Assembly: GCF_900090315.1 (NCBI RefSeq)
Contig: NZ_FMHZ01000002.1
Coordinates: 3,388,501 to 3,452,500, forward strand
From: Micromonospora citrea
Lineage (GTDB): Bacteria; Actinomycetota; Actinomycetes; Mycobacteriales; Micromonosporaceae
Direction of reading: 5' to 3'
DNA length: 64,000 bases
This document shows positions 51,881 to 61,419 of the stretch, piece after piece; within the stretch, counting starts at the first letter, position 1, and each line of letters starts with the position of its first letter. A model generated the notes under the pieces. It worked only from the letters and a program-made list of their open reading frames with translations. It had not been told where the DNA came from and did not search any database. Both the position numbers and the translations under genes were made by a program.

Positions 51881-52954
51881 GTGAGTGTCGCATTCGTGAC
51901 CGGGTCGGGCGGGCTGATCGGCTCCGAGGCGGTCCGGCACTTCGCCGGCCTCGGTCTCCACGTCGTCGGCATCGACAACGACATGCGGCAGGAGTTCTTC
52001 GGCGAGGAGGCCTCGACAGCCTGGAACGTCCGGCGGCTGACCGACGAGCTGGGGGCCGCGTACTCGCACCACAGCATCGACATCCGGGACCGTGCCGCGC
52101 TCGGCAAGCTCTTCAGGCGGTACGCCGGTGACGTCGCCGTGGTGATCCACACCGCCGCCCAGCCGTCGCACGACTGGGCGGTGCGCGACCCGTTCACCGA
52201 CTTCGACGTGAACGCCGCCGGCACCCTGAACGTCCTGCAGAACGTGCGCGAGCACTGCATCGAGGCGCCAGTGATCCACTGCTCCACCAACAAGGTCTAC
52301 GGCGACCGGCCGAACAGCCTGCCCCTGGTCGAGCTGGAGACCCGGTGGGAGATCGAGCCGGGGCACCCGTACGAGCAGGGCATCCGCGAGGACATGTCCA
52401 TCGACGCCTGCCTGCACTCCGTCTTCGGCGCCTCGAAGGTCGCGGCCGACGTGATGGTGCAGGAGTACGGCCGCTACTTCGGCATGCGGACGGCCTGCTT
52501 CCGGGGCGGGACACTCACCGGGCCGGCGCACTCGGCGACGGAGCTGCACGGCTTCCTCGGCTACGTGATGCGCGCCAACATGGAGCGCCGGACGTACAAG
52601 ATCTTCGGCTACCAGGGCAAGCAGGTCCGCGACGCGATCCACAGCTCGGACGTGGTCTCGGCGTTCGAGGCGTTCTTCCGCAACCCGCGCTCGGCCGCGG
52701 TCTACAACCTCGGCGGCGGCCGGCACTCCAACACCTCCAACCGGGAGGCGTTCGCGCTGGCCGAGCAGATCACCGGCCAGGAGATGATCACCGAGTACGT
52801 CGAGGCCAACCGGATCGGCGACCACAAGTGGTGGATCGGCTCGAACGAGGCGTTCCAGGCCGACTACCCGGAGTGGAAGCAGGTCTACGACGTACCCATG
52901 ATCATGCGTGAGATCTACGAGGCCAACGTGGACAAGTGGGTGCCGGCGTCATGA
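51881..52954 (+). CDS. NAD-dependent epimerase, CDP-paratose 2-epimerase-like
   Basis: The 357-residue protein is an extended SDR. The NAD-binding motif [15 protein letters not shown] begins near residue 7, [11 protein letters not shown] follows near 88, [11 protein letters not shown] near 132, and the active-site region [19 protein letters not shown] near 184-200, where the usual Tyr of YxxxK is replaced by Phe (FGASK). This last feature and the general sequence are like CDP-paratose 2-epimerases (tyvelose epimerases), though some of those have Tyr. GTG 51881 has AGGAG six nucleotides upstream. The stop overlaps the next gene's ATG, so the pair makes or moves an unusual sugar. Confidence 0.82.
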   Translation: MSVAFVTGSGGLIGSEAVRHFAGLGLHVVGIDNDMRQEFFGEEASTAWNVRRLTDELGAAYSHHSIDIRDRAALGKLFRRYAGDVAVVIHTAAQPSHDWAVRDPFTDFDVNAAGTLNVLQNVREHCIEAPVIHCSTNKVYGDRPNSLPLVELETRWEIEPGHPYEQGIREDMSIDACLHSVFGASKVAADVMVQEYGRYFGMRTACFRGGTLTGPAHSATELHGFLGYVMRANMERRTYKIFGYQGKQVRDAIHSSDVVSAFEAFFRNPRSAAVYNLGGGRHSNTSNREAFALAEQITGQEMITEYVEANRIGDHKWWIGSNEAFQADYPEWKQVYDVPMIMREIYEANVDKWVPAS

Positions 52955-53757
52955 CCGCCAGGGGCAAGCGGAACGTCCTCGGCGTGCTGGTCGACGCCAC
53001 CGACTACGCCGCCGCGACGGAGCAGGTGGTGGCGGCCGCGCAGGAGCGGCGCCCGCTGGCGCTCACCGCGCTGGCCGTGCACGGGGTGATGACCGGGGTG
53101 CTCGACCCGGCCCACAACGCCCGGCTGAACTCCTTCGACGTGGTCACCCCCGACGGCCAGCCGGTGCGCTGGGCGCTCAACCTGCTGCACGGCGCCGGGC
53201 TCACCGACCGGGTCTACGGCCCGACGCTGACCCTGCACGTGCTCTCCCGCTTCGCCGACGAGGGCCTGCCGGTCTACCTCTACGGCTCGACCGAGGAGAC
53301 CCTGGCGAAGCTGATCCCGGCGCTGGAGCGGATGTTCCCCGCGCTCAAGATCGCCGGTGTGGAGCCGTCCAAGTTCCGGGCGGTGCAGCCGGGCGAGGAC
53401 GTCGAGATCGCCGACCGGATCAGGGCCAGCGGCGCCCGGCTCGTGCTGGTCGGGCTGGGCTGCCCGCGCCAGGAGGTCTTCACGTACGCCATGCGGCCGC
53501 TGCTGGACATGCCGCTGATGGCGGTCGGGGCGGCCTTCGACTACCACGCCGGGCTGCTGCGCCAGCCGCCGCCGTGGATGCAGCGGGCGGGCCTGGAGTG
53601 GTTCTGGCGCCTCGGCCTGGAGCCGAAGCGGCTGTGGCGGCGGTACGTGATCCTCAACCCGGCCTACCTGGCCCGGCTGGCCGCGCAGAAGACGGGCCTG
53701 TGGAAGGCGCGACCGCCGGCCCCGGCCACCGAACGCCCCACCAGCTTCGCGGTCTGA
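52951..53757 (+). CDS. WecG/TagA/CpsF-family glycosyltransferase
   Basis: The 268-residue protein matches the WecG/TagA/CpsF family (GT26), which moves ManNAc or ManNAcA to undecaprenyl-linked GlcNAc in wall teichoic acid or exopolysaccharide synthesis. Family motifs: [74 protein letters not shown] and [30 protein letters not shown] 52951 overlaps the epimerase stop (ATGA). The substrate here is unknown. A strong terminator follows, so the operon has two genes only. Confidence 0.9.
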   Translation: MTARGKRNVLGVLVDATDYAAATEQVVAAAQERRPLALTALAVHGVMTGVLDPAHNARLNSFDVVTPDGQPVRWALNLLHGAGLTDRVYGPTLTLHVLSRFADEGLPVYLYGSTEETLAKLIPALERMFPALKIAGVEPSKFRAVQPGEDVEIADRIRASGARLVLVGLGCPRQEVFTYAMRPLLDMPLMAVGAAFDYHAGLLRQPPPWMQRAGLEWFWRLGLEPKRLWRRYVILNPAYLARLAAQKTGLWKARPPAPATERPTSFAV

Positions 53758-53776
53758 CCCGGCCCGACAGCAGACG

Positions 53777-53812
53777 GTGCGGCCCCACCCGGAACACCGG
53801 GCGGGGCCGCAC
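53777..53812. terminator. Terminator, glycan operon / subtilase
   Basis: GTGCGGCCCCACCCGG and its near-complement CCGGGCGGGGCCGCAC flank the loop AACA; one A-C mispair breaks a 16-bp stem. It lies between convergent genes. Confidence 0.75.
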
Positions 53813-53824
53813 CCTGTCGGGGAC

Positions 53825-55690
<1,866 letters not shown>

Positions 55691-55775
55691 CTTCTACTCC
55701 CTCCGACCGGCACCCGGCGTCCGACGTCCATGGCGAGAATCGATGGCTGCCGATCAAGCAGAGGGTAGAGCGGGG

Positions 55776-55798
55776 CGACATGCAATTCAAACATGTCG
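55776..55798. promoter_or_regulatory. Inverted repeat in divergent promoter region
   Basis: CGACATG (55776-55782) and CATGTCG (55792-55798) are perfect 7-bp arms around an AT-rich 9-nt spacer, 86 bp upstream of the subtilase start. An operator is inferred. Confidence 0.4.
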
Positions 55799-55891
55799 AC
55801 TTGTCTATACCATCGACGAGATGACCCCTACGGGACGCCGTTACGGGACGAACGGGGCCCACCCCGGATTCACGCCCGTCGAGAACGGGCA

Positions 55892-56503
55892 ATGCTCTGC
55901 GTCATGGAGAGTCACCTCACCGTCCTGGCCCCGCTGGCCGCCGTCTGGCTGGCCGCCGGGTGGCTCGCGGACGGCATGCCGAGGCTGGACCTCGCCGACG
56001 ACCTGCGCCGACGTGCCGGACGGGTGCTCGCCCTGACCCTGACCGCCCTGGGCCTGACGGCCGCCGTGCTGGGCGTCGGGCTCTCCAGCGGCGGCGCGAC
56101 CCCGGTGGACCGGGCCGCCGCCGGCCTCACGCTCGCCGCCGCCCCGGCACTCGTGGTCGCGACCTGCACCGTGCGCCGGGTGCGCCGGCTCCGGGCGGGC
56201 GCGGGAGCGTTCGCCGCGGCACCCGGCACGCCCGCCCCGCACGGCCTGCGGGCCGCCGCCGCGCACCCGCTGGTGGGGCTCCCGCTCCAGGTCACCGGCC
56301 TGGCGGTGCTGCCCGCGGTGGTGGCGGCCGGCGCCCCCGGCCTGCTGTTCGGGCCCGGCGTGACCGGGCCTGCGATCACCGGCGGCGTGCTGGGCGTCGC
56401 CGCCATCGGCGTACGCCACGCGCTGCGACACAGCCGCCTCGCCGAGCGGGCCACACCGCCCCGGCCGGCGTCATCGCGAGCGGCCGGGCCCCTGCACGTA
56501 TAG
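55892..56503 (+). CDS. Hypothetical multi-pass membrane protein
   Basis: The protein of about 203 residues has five or so hydrophobic segments (near 12-30, 45-70, 80-100, 130-160 and 165-185) with basic loops such as TCTVRRVRRLRAG. Composition is Ala/Leu/Val/Gly-rich with no known motif. The start is ATG 55892, or ATG 55904 four codons later; neither has a strong ribosome site. The 3' end overlaps the convergent neighbour by about 30 bp. Without a search I cannot place it in a family; codon pattern and hydrophobic periodicity support coding. Confidence 0.55.
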   Translation: MLCVMESHLTVLAPLAAVWLAAGWLADGMPRLDLADDLRRRAGRVLALTLTALGLTAAVLGVGLSSGGATPVDRAAAGLTLAAAPALVVATCTVRRVRRLRAGAGAFAAAPGTPAPHGLRAAAAHPLVGLPLQVTGLAVLPAVVAAGAPGLLFGPGVTGPAITGGVLGVAAIGVRHALRHSRLAERATPPRPASSRAAGPLHV

Positions 56504-56878
56504 CAGCTCCAGGATCGCCCGGGTCGCCTCGAACCAGCGGTCCAGCCAGCCGGGCGGCGGCACGCTCCCCTTCGGCGGCAACTCCATCAGCAGCCCGCGC
56601 AGCAGCGGGTGGTCGACCAGCGACTCCGTCGGCTCCGTCGACCAGCCGCCCGGCGGGAACGACGGCTCGGTCAGCGGGTTCGGATCCAGCGACGGCAGGG
56701 TGAGCGGCGGGCCGCCCTGCTCCGGCGCGGTCGTCGCCGACTCCCGGCCGCCGACCTCCGTGTCGGTCGACACCACCTCGGTCAGGACGGTGTCCCGGCG
56801 CGCGCCGCGGTACTTGCCCCCGAAGCGCTCCGGCTTGCCCGGCCCGTTGGTGAGGTTGTCTGACCCGATCGTCGTCAT
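56471..56878 (-). CDS. Hypothetical protein, conserved C-terminal motif
   Basis: The 135-residue protein is polar and probably disordered in the first 95 residues (GGKYRGARRDTVLTEVVSTD, then Pro-rich). The last 40 residues (LLMELPPKGSVPPPGWLDRW and FEATRAILELLYVQG) look like a small conserved helical motif. No signal peptide or membrane helix. The start ATG 56878 is the first plausible one. I do not recognise the family. It lies downstream of the XRE/DUF397 pair in the same direction, with about 190 bp between, and may or may not be part of that unit. Confidence 0.55.
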   Translation of the reverse strand: MTTIGSDNLTNGPGKPERFGGKYRGARRDTVLTEVVSTDTEVGGRESATTAPEQGGPPLTLPSLDPNPLTEPSFPPGGWSTEPTESLVDHPLLRGLLMELPPKGSVPPPGWLDRWFEATRAILELLYVQGPGRSR

Positions 56879-57070
56879 CCGTCTCGCCTGCCTCGTTCGG
56901 TCGCGACTCGTGCGGCGGGTCGTCGACCAGCGCCGTATCGAGGGGTACAACGACACGGGCCCGATGTGGCGACGGGATGTCCGGGCTTCTTCGCCCGGCG
57001 CCGGGACGCGGGCACGGCAGTGTCCCCGCCCGGCCCGCGCGCCGGACGGGGACACCCCGTCACCTCCCGG

Positions 57071-57298
57071 TCAGTCCCGGCCGAACGCACCACCCCTGGC
57101 GCCGGCGACGAAGGCGTGCCACTCGCCCGGGGCGAAGACCAGGGCCGGACCCGTCTTGTCCTTCGAGTCCCGCACGCCGACAGCCCCCGTCACGTACGCC
57201 ACCTCCACGCAGTTGTCACAGTTCGGCCCGCTCTTCGAGCTCTTGAACCACGCTGCCTGCGTCAGGTCCACGGGGAACCCCTTGGTCGCCATTTCCAC
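57071..57298 (-). CDS. DUF397 domain protein
   Basis: The 75-residue protein is nearly all DUF397: AAWFKSSKSGPNCDNCVEVAY, VGVRDSKDKTGPALVFAPGEWHAFVAGARGG. DUF397 proteins form pairs with DUF5753-type XRE regulators in Streptomyces and Micromonospora (BldB/WhiJ-like loci) and are thought to bind and modulate them. Start GTG 57298, with ATG 57292 two codons later. It overlaps the 3' end of the upstream XRE gene by 37 bp, which indicates tight translational coupling. Confidence 0.92.
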   Translation of the reverse strand: MEMATKGFPVDLTQAAWFKSSKSGPNCDNCVEVAYVTGAVGVRDSKDKTGPALVFAPGEWHAFVAGARGGAFGRD

Positions 57299-58143
57299 AA
57301 CGGCTCCTCTGCCAGTTTCGCGATGTGTGCGATGGACTCCTCCGGACGCATGGCAGCCGATCGGATGTGATCGAAGATGAAGCTGTACTTCTGCAGTTCG
57401 TCGCTCTTCTCCAGGAAGAGCCCACCCGTGGCGTTCTCCGCGTACACGACATCCGGATCACCGGGCTCGGGGAAGCTGAGGATCGTGAAGGTCCCGTCCA
57501 TGCCGGCGTGCGCCCCCACCTCGAAGGGCAGGACCTGCACCGTCACGTTCGGCAGCTCGGCCACCTCGACCAGCCGTTTGAGCTGGCCACGCATCACTTC
57601 GTCCCCGCCCACCGGCCGGCTCACCACCGCCTCATCGAGCACCACCCACAGATCGACCGGATCTTCCTGAGTCAGCAACGACTGACGGCCGAGCCGGACA
57701 CGGACACGTTGTGCGACCTGGTCGGCCGTGAAGTCCGGGCGGGCGGCGCGGATCATCGCGCTCGCGTACTCCTCCGTCTCCAGCAGGCCGGGCACCACCT
57801 GCTGCTCGTACGCCCGGATCGAGCTGGCCGCCGCCTCGAGCCCGACGTAGGCCCCGACCAGGACGGTGCTGTACGGGTGCCACCAGCCCTTCTGCCGCGC
57901 CTCCCGGGCGATCTGCACCAGCTCGTCGCTCTCGGCACCCACCACGCCGTAGATCCGGAGCATGTCCCGCACGTCGCGCGGGGTCGCCGTGGTGTGCCCG
58001 GTCTCGATCCGCGAGATCTTCGACGCCGAGCACTCCAGCTGCTCGGCGACGACCTCGATCGTGATCCCGGCCGCCTCCCGCTGCCGGCGCAGTTCCGCGC
58101 CCAGGCGGCGGCGCCGGATGGTCGGGCTGCGCCGCTCACTCAC
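57262..58143 (-). CDS. XRE-family regulator with DUF5753 domain
   Basis: The 293-residue protein has an N-terminal HTH (LGAELRRQREAAGITIEVVA then CSASKISRIETGHTT, residues 14-52) and a C-terminal DUF5753 region (LVGAYVGLEAAASSIRAYEQ, VPGLLETEEYASAMIRAA, NVTVQVLPFEVGAHAGMDG, DVVYAENATGGLFLEK). It is of the WhiJ-like type often found with a DUF397 gene and controlling development or antibiotic genes. GTG 58143 is the start. The C-terminal end overlaps the DUF397 gene. A palindrome with TGCAACTTGCA at its centre lies about 250 bp upstream. Confidence 0.92.
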   Translation of the reverse strand: MSERRSPTIRRRRLGAELRRQREAAGITIEVVAEQLECSASKISRIETGHTTATPRDVRDMLRIYGVVGAESDELVQIAREARQKGWWHPYSTVLVGAYVGLEAAASSIRAYEQQVVPGLLETEEYASAMIRAARPDFTADQVAQRVRVRLGRQSLLTQEDPVDLWVVLDEAVVSRPVGGDEVMRGQLKRLVEVAELPNVTVQVLPFEVGAHAGMDGTFTILSFPEPGDPDVVYAENATGGLFLEKSDELQKYSFIFDHIRSAAMRPEESIAHIAKLAEEPLWKWRPRGSPWT

Positions 58144-58774
58144 GGCCGTGCCCCCCGCCCGCTGGTCGGGACCCCCGGCTGTCGGCCCTCACCGGTCCAC
58201 CTCCGCCTCGCGCGCGCCGCTGTCGTCGTCCCCGCCGGGGCGCGACCGTCTGTTCGGCGGGCGAATCGTCCGCGGCGTGGGGTGGTGCCGGTCATCGGCC
58301 GGCCGCGACGGCGAAACCGGCCCCCAGTGTGCCGCCCATACGTGAACCGCTTCAAGCGCCGCTTCGCGCGAGCCGCTCACGTATCGGCAAAAGTCGACGT
58401 GCAACTTGCATGAAGCACGTCGCTGATGCAGTCTGTGCGTATGGCACGGGTTACTCACCGTCTCCGTCCGCTTCCCCGCCGTGGTGACCCCACGGGCTCC
58501 GGGACGCGGGCCGGTGGGATCGCCCGTCCTCCGACAACCAGACGTGCCCCGGGTTGATGACCCCGCCGCTGCACGCCAGTCGGCTGCGGCGGCGGGAGCG
58601 GTTACCCGGAGCAGCCGGGTGATGGTCGGGTGGCGGCTCGCCACCAGCGGTACGGCCCGACCACCACCGCCCGCACCACCGGTTCACGAGGCACGACCCC
58701 GTCGCCGGCACCGAGACGTCCCCCGACCCGCTCACGCCGGCCCGTCCGCCGGCCGATCCCTACCAGGAGCCCAT
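58144..58774. other. Gene-free region between XRE regulator and small gene
   Basis: No coding sequence can be supported; open frames are Arg/Pro/Gly-rich. Part of the region (58370-58445) is AT-richer and holds the palindrome 58395-58422; the rest shows nothing clear. Confidence 0.55.
58395..58422. promoter_or_regulatory. Palindrome, possible XRE operator
   Basis: CGACGTGC (58395-58402) and GCACGTCG (58415-58422) are perfect 8-bp arms; between and overlapping them is the second palindrome TGCAACTTGCA (58400-58410). The site lies in the AT-richer part upstream of the XRE/DUF397 genes. Confidence 0.4.
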
Positions 58775-59062
58775 GTGCTTCCCCGCTCTGGTGACGTACT
58801 GCACGTGACTCGCGCGGCGAGTGTCCAGTTCCTCAGACCCATCATGTTCCGGGTGATCCGGGTGCTCGACTGGCCCACCTACGACGGGTGGGTCTGGCTC
58901 GACGGCTACGAGTTGAACGCATCGGGGGACGCGGTCAGCCGGCGGTCGATCTTCGTCCAGCGGGAAGGGCTGCGCCAACTGCGGGCGGCCCCCGAGCCCC
59001 GCCCGCACACGGTGCGCGCGCCGCGTCGGCCGGTCGCCCGCACCCCGGTCCGCGTGGGCTGA
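58775..59062 (+). CDS. Small conserved protein, Micromonosporaceae type
   Basis: The 95-residue protein has a core that looks well conserved: MFRVIRVLDWPTYDGWVWLD, GYELNASGDAVSRRSIFVQR, EGLRQLR. The core is small and beta-rich with aromatic residues; the tail is Arg/Pro-rich. The start is uncertain: GTG 58775 has AGGAG five nucleotides before it. An overlapping ATG 58773 in another frame encodes only 11 codons and ends at the TGA of GTGA (58805-58808), where GTG 58805 would restart the main frame. No function is known. Confidence 0.65.
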   Translation: MLPRSGDVLHVTRAASVQFLRPIMFRVIRVLDWPTYDGWVWLDGYELNASGDAVSRRSIFVQREGLRQLRAAPEPRPHTVRAPRRPVARTPVRVG

Positions 59063-59160
59063 GCCGCGCGATCGGCAGTCGGAGGGCGTGCCGCGCCATA
59101 GAATGAGGTACGCCCACCCCGGCAGGTTCCACCCCGCGCGTCCAGGACCCCGAACCTGGG

Positions 59161-59604
59161 ATGGCCATGGTCAATCAGCCCGCCGCGCGGCGGCACCACC
59201 GCTCCCGTATCGCCTACGCCTTCGGAGTCCTGGCGCTGATCGGCGCCGCCACGACACTTGTGGTCGTGGTCCGCGACCCCGCCCTGTCGTCCACCACCCG
59301 GCTGACCGCCCCGGTCCCCGCACCGGAGATCACCGTGGTCGACGACGACCCGTCGGACGACGAGTGGCAGGACCCTTTCGACTCCCCCTACCCGGGGGAC
59401 GGCGACGACGCGTTCGGCGCCGCCGACGAGCCCGGCACCACGGCCGACATCGACTCGTCGACCGGATCGTCGGGCGGGACGACGGAGGCCGCCGGCCACT
59501 CGCCGGACGACGCCCGCCGCTCCCTCTTCTGGTCCGGCATCTTCGGCCTGGCCATCTCGCTGGCCGGGCTCGGCCTGGTCGGGACCAGACGCCGGATGTG
59601 GTGA
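59161..59604 (+). CDS. Hypothetical protein with two membrane helices
   Basis: The 147-residue protein has a helix near residues 16-38 (RIAYAFGVLALIGAATTLVVVV) and another near 123-141 (IFGLAISLAGLGLV), with an acidic Asp/Pro/Gly/Ser-rich region of about 80 residues between, probably extracytoplasmic. ATG 59161 or ATG 59167 may be used. No family is recognised. A terminator follows at once. Confidence 0.6.
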   Translation: MAMVNQPAARRHHRSRIAYAFGVLALIGAATTLVVVVRDPALSSTTRLTAPVPAPEITVVDDDPSDDEWQDPFDSPYPGDGDDAFGAADEPGTTADIDSSTGSSGGTTEAAGHSPDDARRSLFWSGIFGLAISLAGLGLVGTRRRMW

Positions 59605-59611
59605 CCCGGGG

Positions 59612-59645
59612 CCAGCTGCCGGCAGCGAGGGGGGTCGGCAGCTGG
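59612..59645. terminator. Terminator between convergent genes
   Basis: CCAGCTGCCG (59612-59621) pairs exactly with CGGCAGCTGG (59636-59645), 8 bp after the stop codon of the two-helix protein gene. Confidence 0.7.
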
Positions 59646-59673
59646 TCGTCCGGGCGGGGCCGTCAGCGGCGGC

Positions 59674-60456
59674 TCACCGGGTGGGGGTCGGCGCGGCGGT
59701 CGGCGTGGGCTCGCCGCCGGTCGGCGACGGCGCGCCGCGGGACACCACCAGGGTGACCTCCTCCCCCTCGGGAACCGGTTCCCCCGCCTCCGGCTCGGTG
59801 CGGATCACCGTGCCCTCGGGCCGATCGGATTCGCGGTACTCGACCCGGTGCTCCAGCCCGAGATCGTCCAGGATCGCTCGCGCCGTCGCCAACGGCAGAT
59901 TCACCACCGGCGGCATCGGCACCCCCGCCGCCGTGGTCGTCGGCGTCGCCGAGGGCGACGGGGTGGTCGGGGCGGCCGAGGTCGGCGCGGGGGTCGTCGG
60001 CGACGCCCGGGTCACCGAAGGAGACGGGTCCGGGCCGGGTGGATCGTCGTCCGCCGACTCGAGCGCCAGCCAGAGCCCGACGCCGAACAGGCCGAGCAGC
60101 AGCAGCGCGACCACACCCCACAGGATCGGCAGCCACCAGCGTCGGCCGCCGGCCTCCTCGGCGTACCACTCGGTGCCGGCCTCGCGCGGGTCGGCCGGCC
60201 GGGGCGGCGGCACCTCGGCGCGGCCCGACCAGGCCGGCGGGCCGGAGCGCCCGGGCGGCACGGCGGCCGTACGGTCCATCGGGGCGGTGCGGTCGGCGGG
60301 CATCGGCCGGGTCGCGTCGCCTGCGGCCGGCGCCCCGCCCTCGGGGCCGGGCAGGCGCCGGGTGCGGTCCGTCGGCTCCGACCCGCCCGGCGGAGGCAGC
60401 GGCCGGGTCCGGTCGTCGCCCTCCCCGGCGGGTGGCTCCGCGCGGTCGTCACTCAT
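59674..60456 (-). CDS. Membrane-anchored single-PASTA protein
   Basis: The 260-residue protein has a cytoplasmic, Pro/Arg-rich N-terminal half with repeated RTRxLP/DRTA-like units, a membrane helix (LPILWGVVALLLLGLFGVGLWLAL, about 108-131), a Ser/Thr/Pro linker and one PASTA domain (VPMPPVVNLPLATARAILDD, HRVEYRESDRPEGTVIRTEP, PVPEGEEVTLVVS). There is no kinase domain. A separate PASTA protein could sense or bind peptidoglycan and influence PknB-like kinases, which is inference. The start is ATG 60456. It follows another PASTA gene (60636-61298) on the same strand. Confidence 0.8.
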   Translation of the reverse strand: MSDDRAEPPAGEGDDRTRPLPPPGGSEPTDRTRRLPGPEGGAPAAGDATRPMPADRTAPMDRTAAVPPGRSGPPAWSGRAEVPPPRPADPREAGTEWYAEEAGGRRWWLPILWGVVALLLLGLFGVGLWLALESADDDPPGPDPSPSVTRASPTTPAPTSAAPTTPSPSATPTTTAAGVPMPPVVNLPLATARAILDDLGLEHRVEYRESDRPEGTVIRTEPEAGEPVPEGEEVTLVVSRGAPSPTGGEPTPTAAPTPTR

Positions 60457-60635
60457 GCCGGCACTCCGCTCCGCCGCGCGCCGACACGAGGCACCACCGC
60501 GCCGTGCCGACGATTCGCTCGCTGGCGCCCCCTCATGGCACGTCCTCTCCCGAGCCGGGCGGGCATCGCGGCCCCTGACCGTCAACCTAACGGCCCGGGC
60601 GGCCATCGGCCGGGATCAACATGCCGGAGGTCCCG

Positions 60636-61298
60636 TCAGGGTGTCGGGGCTGCCGATTCCGGGGTGGCCGACACCTCGCCGCACCAGATCGACACCTGGT
60701 CGTTCCACCTGCCCGTGTTGTCGCCGGTCGGATCCTGGCGGGTGACCGGGCCGGTCCGGCCCGAGCGGTAGCGGGGGTAGAAGCCCTCGTCGACGAGGTC
60801 GTCCGCCGCCTCGTCGCAGTCGTCACCCACCACGTCCGGCACGGTCGCGGCCGGGGCCGGCCCGCTCACGTACAGCGTCACCGTGCGCCCCGGGCGCACC
60901 GGCGTCCCGACCGTCGGGGAGGCGCGCTCCACCGTCCTTCCCGTACCGCCCAGGAAGACGAGCCGCCAGCCCAGCCTCCGCTCGCGCAGCTCGTCGCGGG
61001 CCTCGGCGAAGTCCTCCCCGACCACCTCGGGCACCGTGAGCCCGGTCGGCGACGCCGTCCTGCGCGGCGGCGACGGCGTCGACCGCGCCGGCGTCGAGCG
61101 GGTCGGACCCGGTGTGCCGGCGGGCGCCGCGTCCGCCGCCGTGGCCGGCGCGGTCGGTCCGTCCTCACCGGCCAGGAGCCAACCGCCGGTCGCCCCGACG
61201 GCGGCGAGCAGCACGAGGGCCAGCCCGCCGCCGAGCAGCACGGTCGACCGGCCCGGACCGCCGCCGTTCCGCGCGTCGCCCACGTTCCCGTCCGTCAT
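60636..61298 (-). CDS. Membrane-anchored protein with two PASTA domains
   Basis: The 220-residue protein has a short cytoplasmic N terminus, a membrane helix (TVLLGGGLALVLLAAVGATGGWLLA, about 19-43), a Thr/Pro/Ala-rich linker and two PASTA-like repeats (LTVPEVVGEDFAEARDELRE and ATVPDVVGDDCDEAADDLVD). The second contains two Cys (DDCDE and SIWCG), which could form a disulfide outside the cell. No kinase domain is present. Start ATG 61298. With the neighbouring single-PASTA gene it may form a two-gene unit; 180 bp separate them. Confidence 0.8.
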   Translation of the reverse strand: MTDGNVGDARNGGGPGRSTVLLGGGLALVLLAAVGATGGWLLAGEDGPTAPATAADAAPAGTPGPTRSTPARSTPSPPRRTASPTGLTVPEVVGEDFAEARDELRERRLGWRLVFLGGTGRTVERASPTVGTPVRPGRTVTLYVSGPAPAATVPDVVGDDCDEAADDLVDEGFYPRYRSGRTGPVTRQDPTGDNTGRWNDQVSIWCGEVSATPESAAPTP

Positions 61299-61419
61299 GC
61301 TCCACCCACCTCGATCACCGGCGACCGTATCCGCCGCGGCCAAGCCCGGCATCGTCCCGGTCACCCGGTGGAGACCTCACGACTCGCCGCGCCGAGCACG
61401 GGACGTTACGCTGCCCGGC

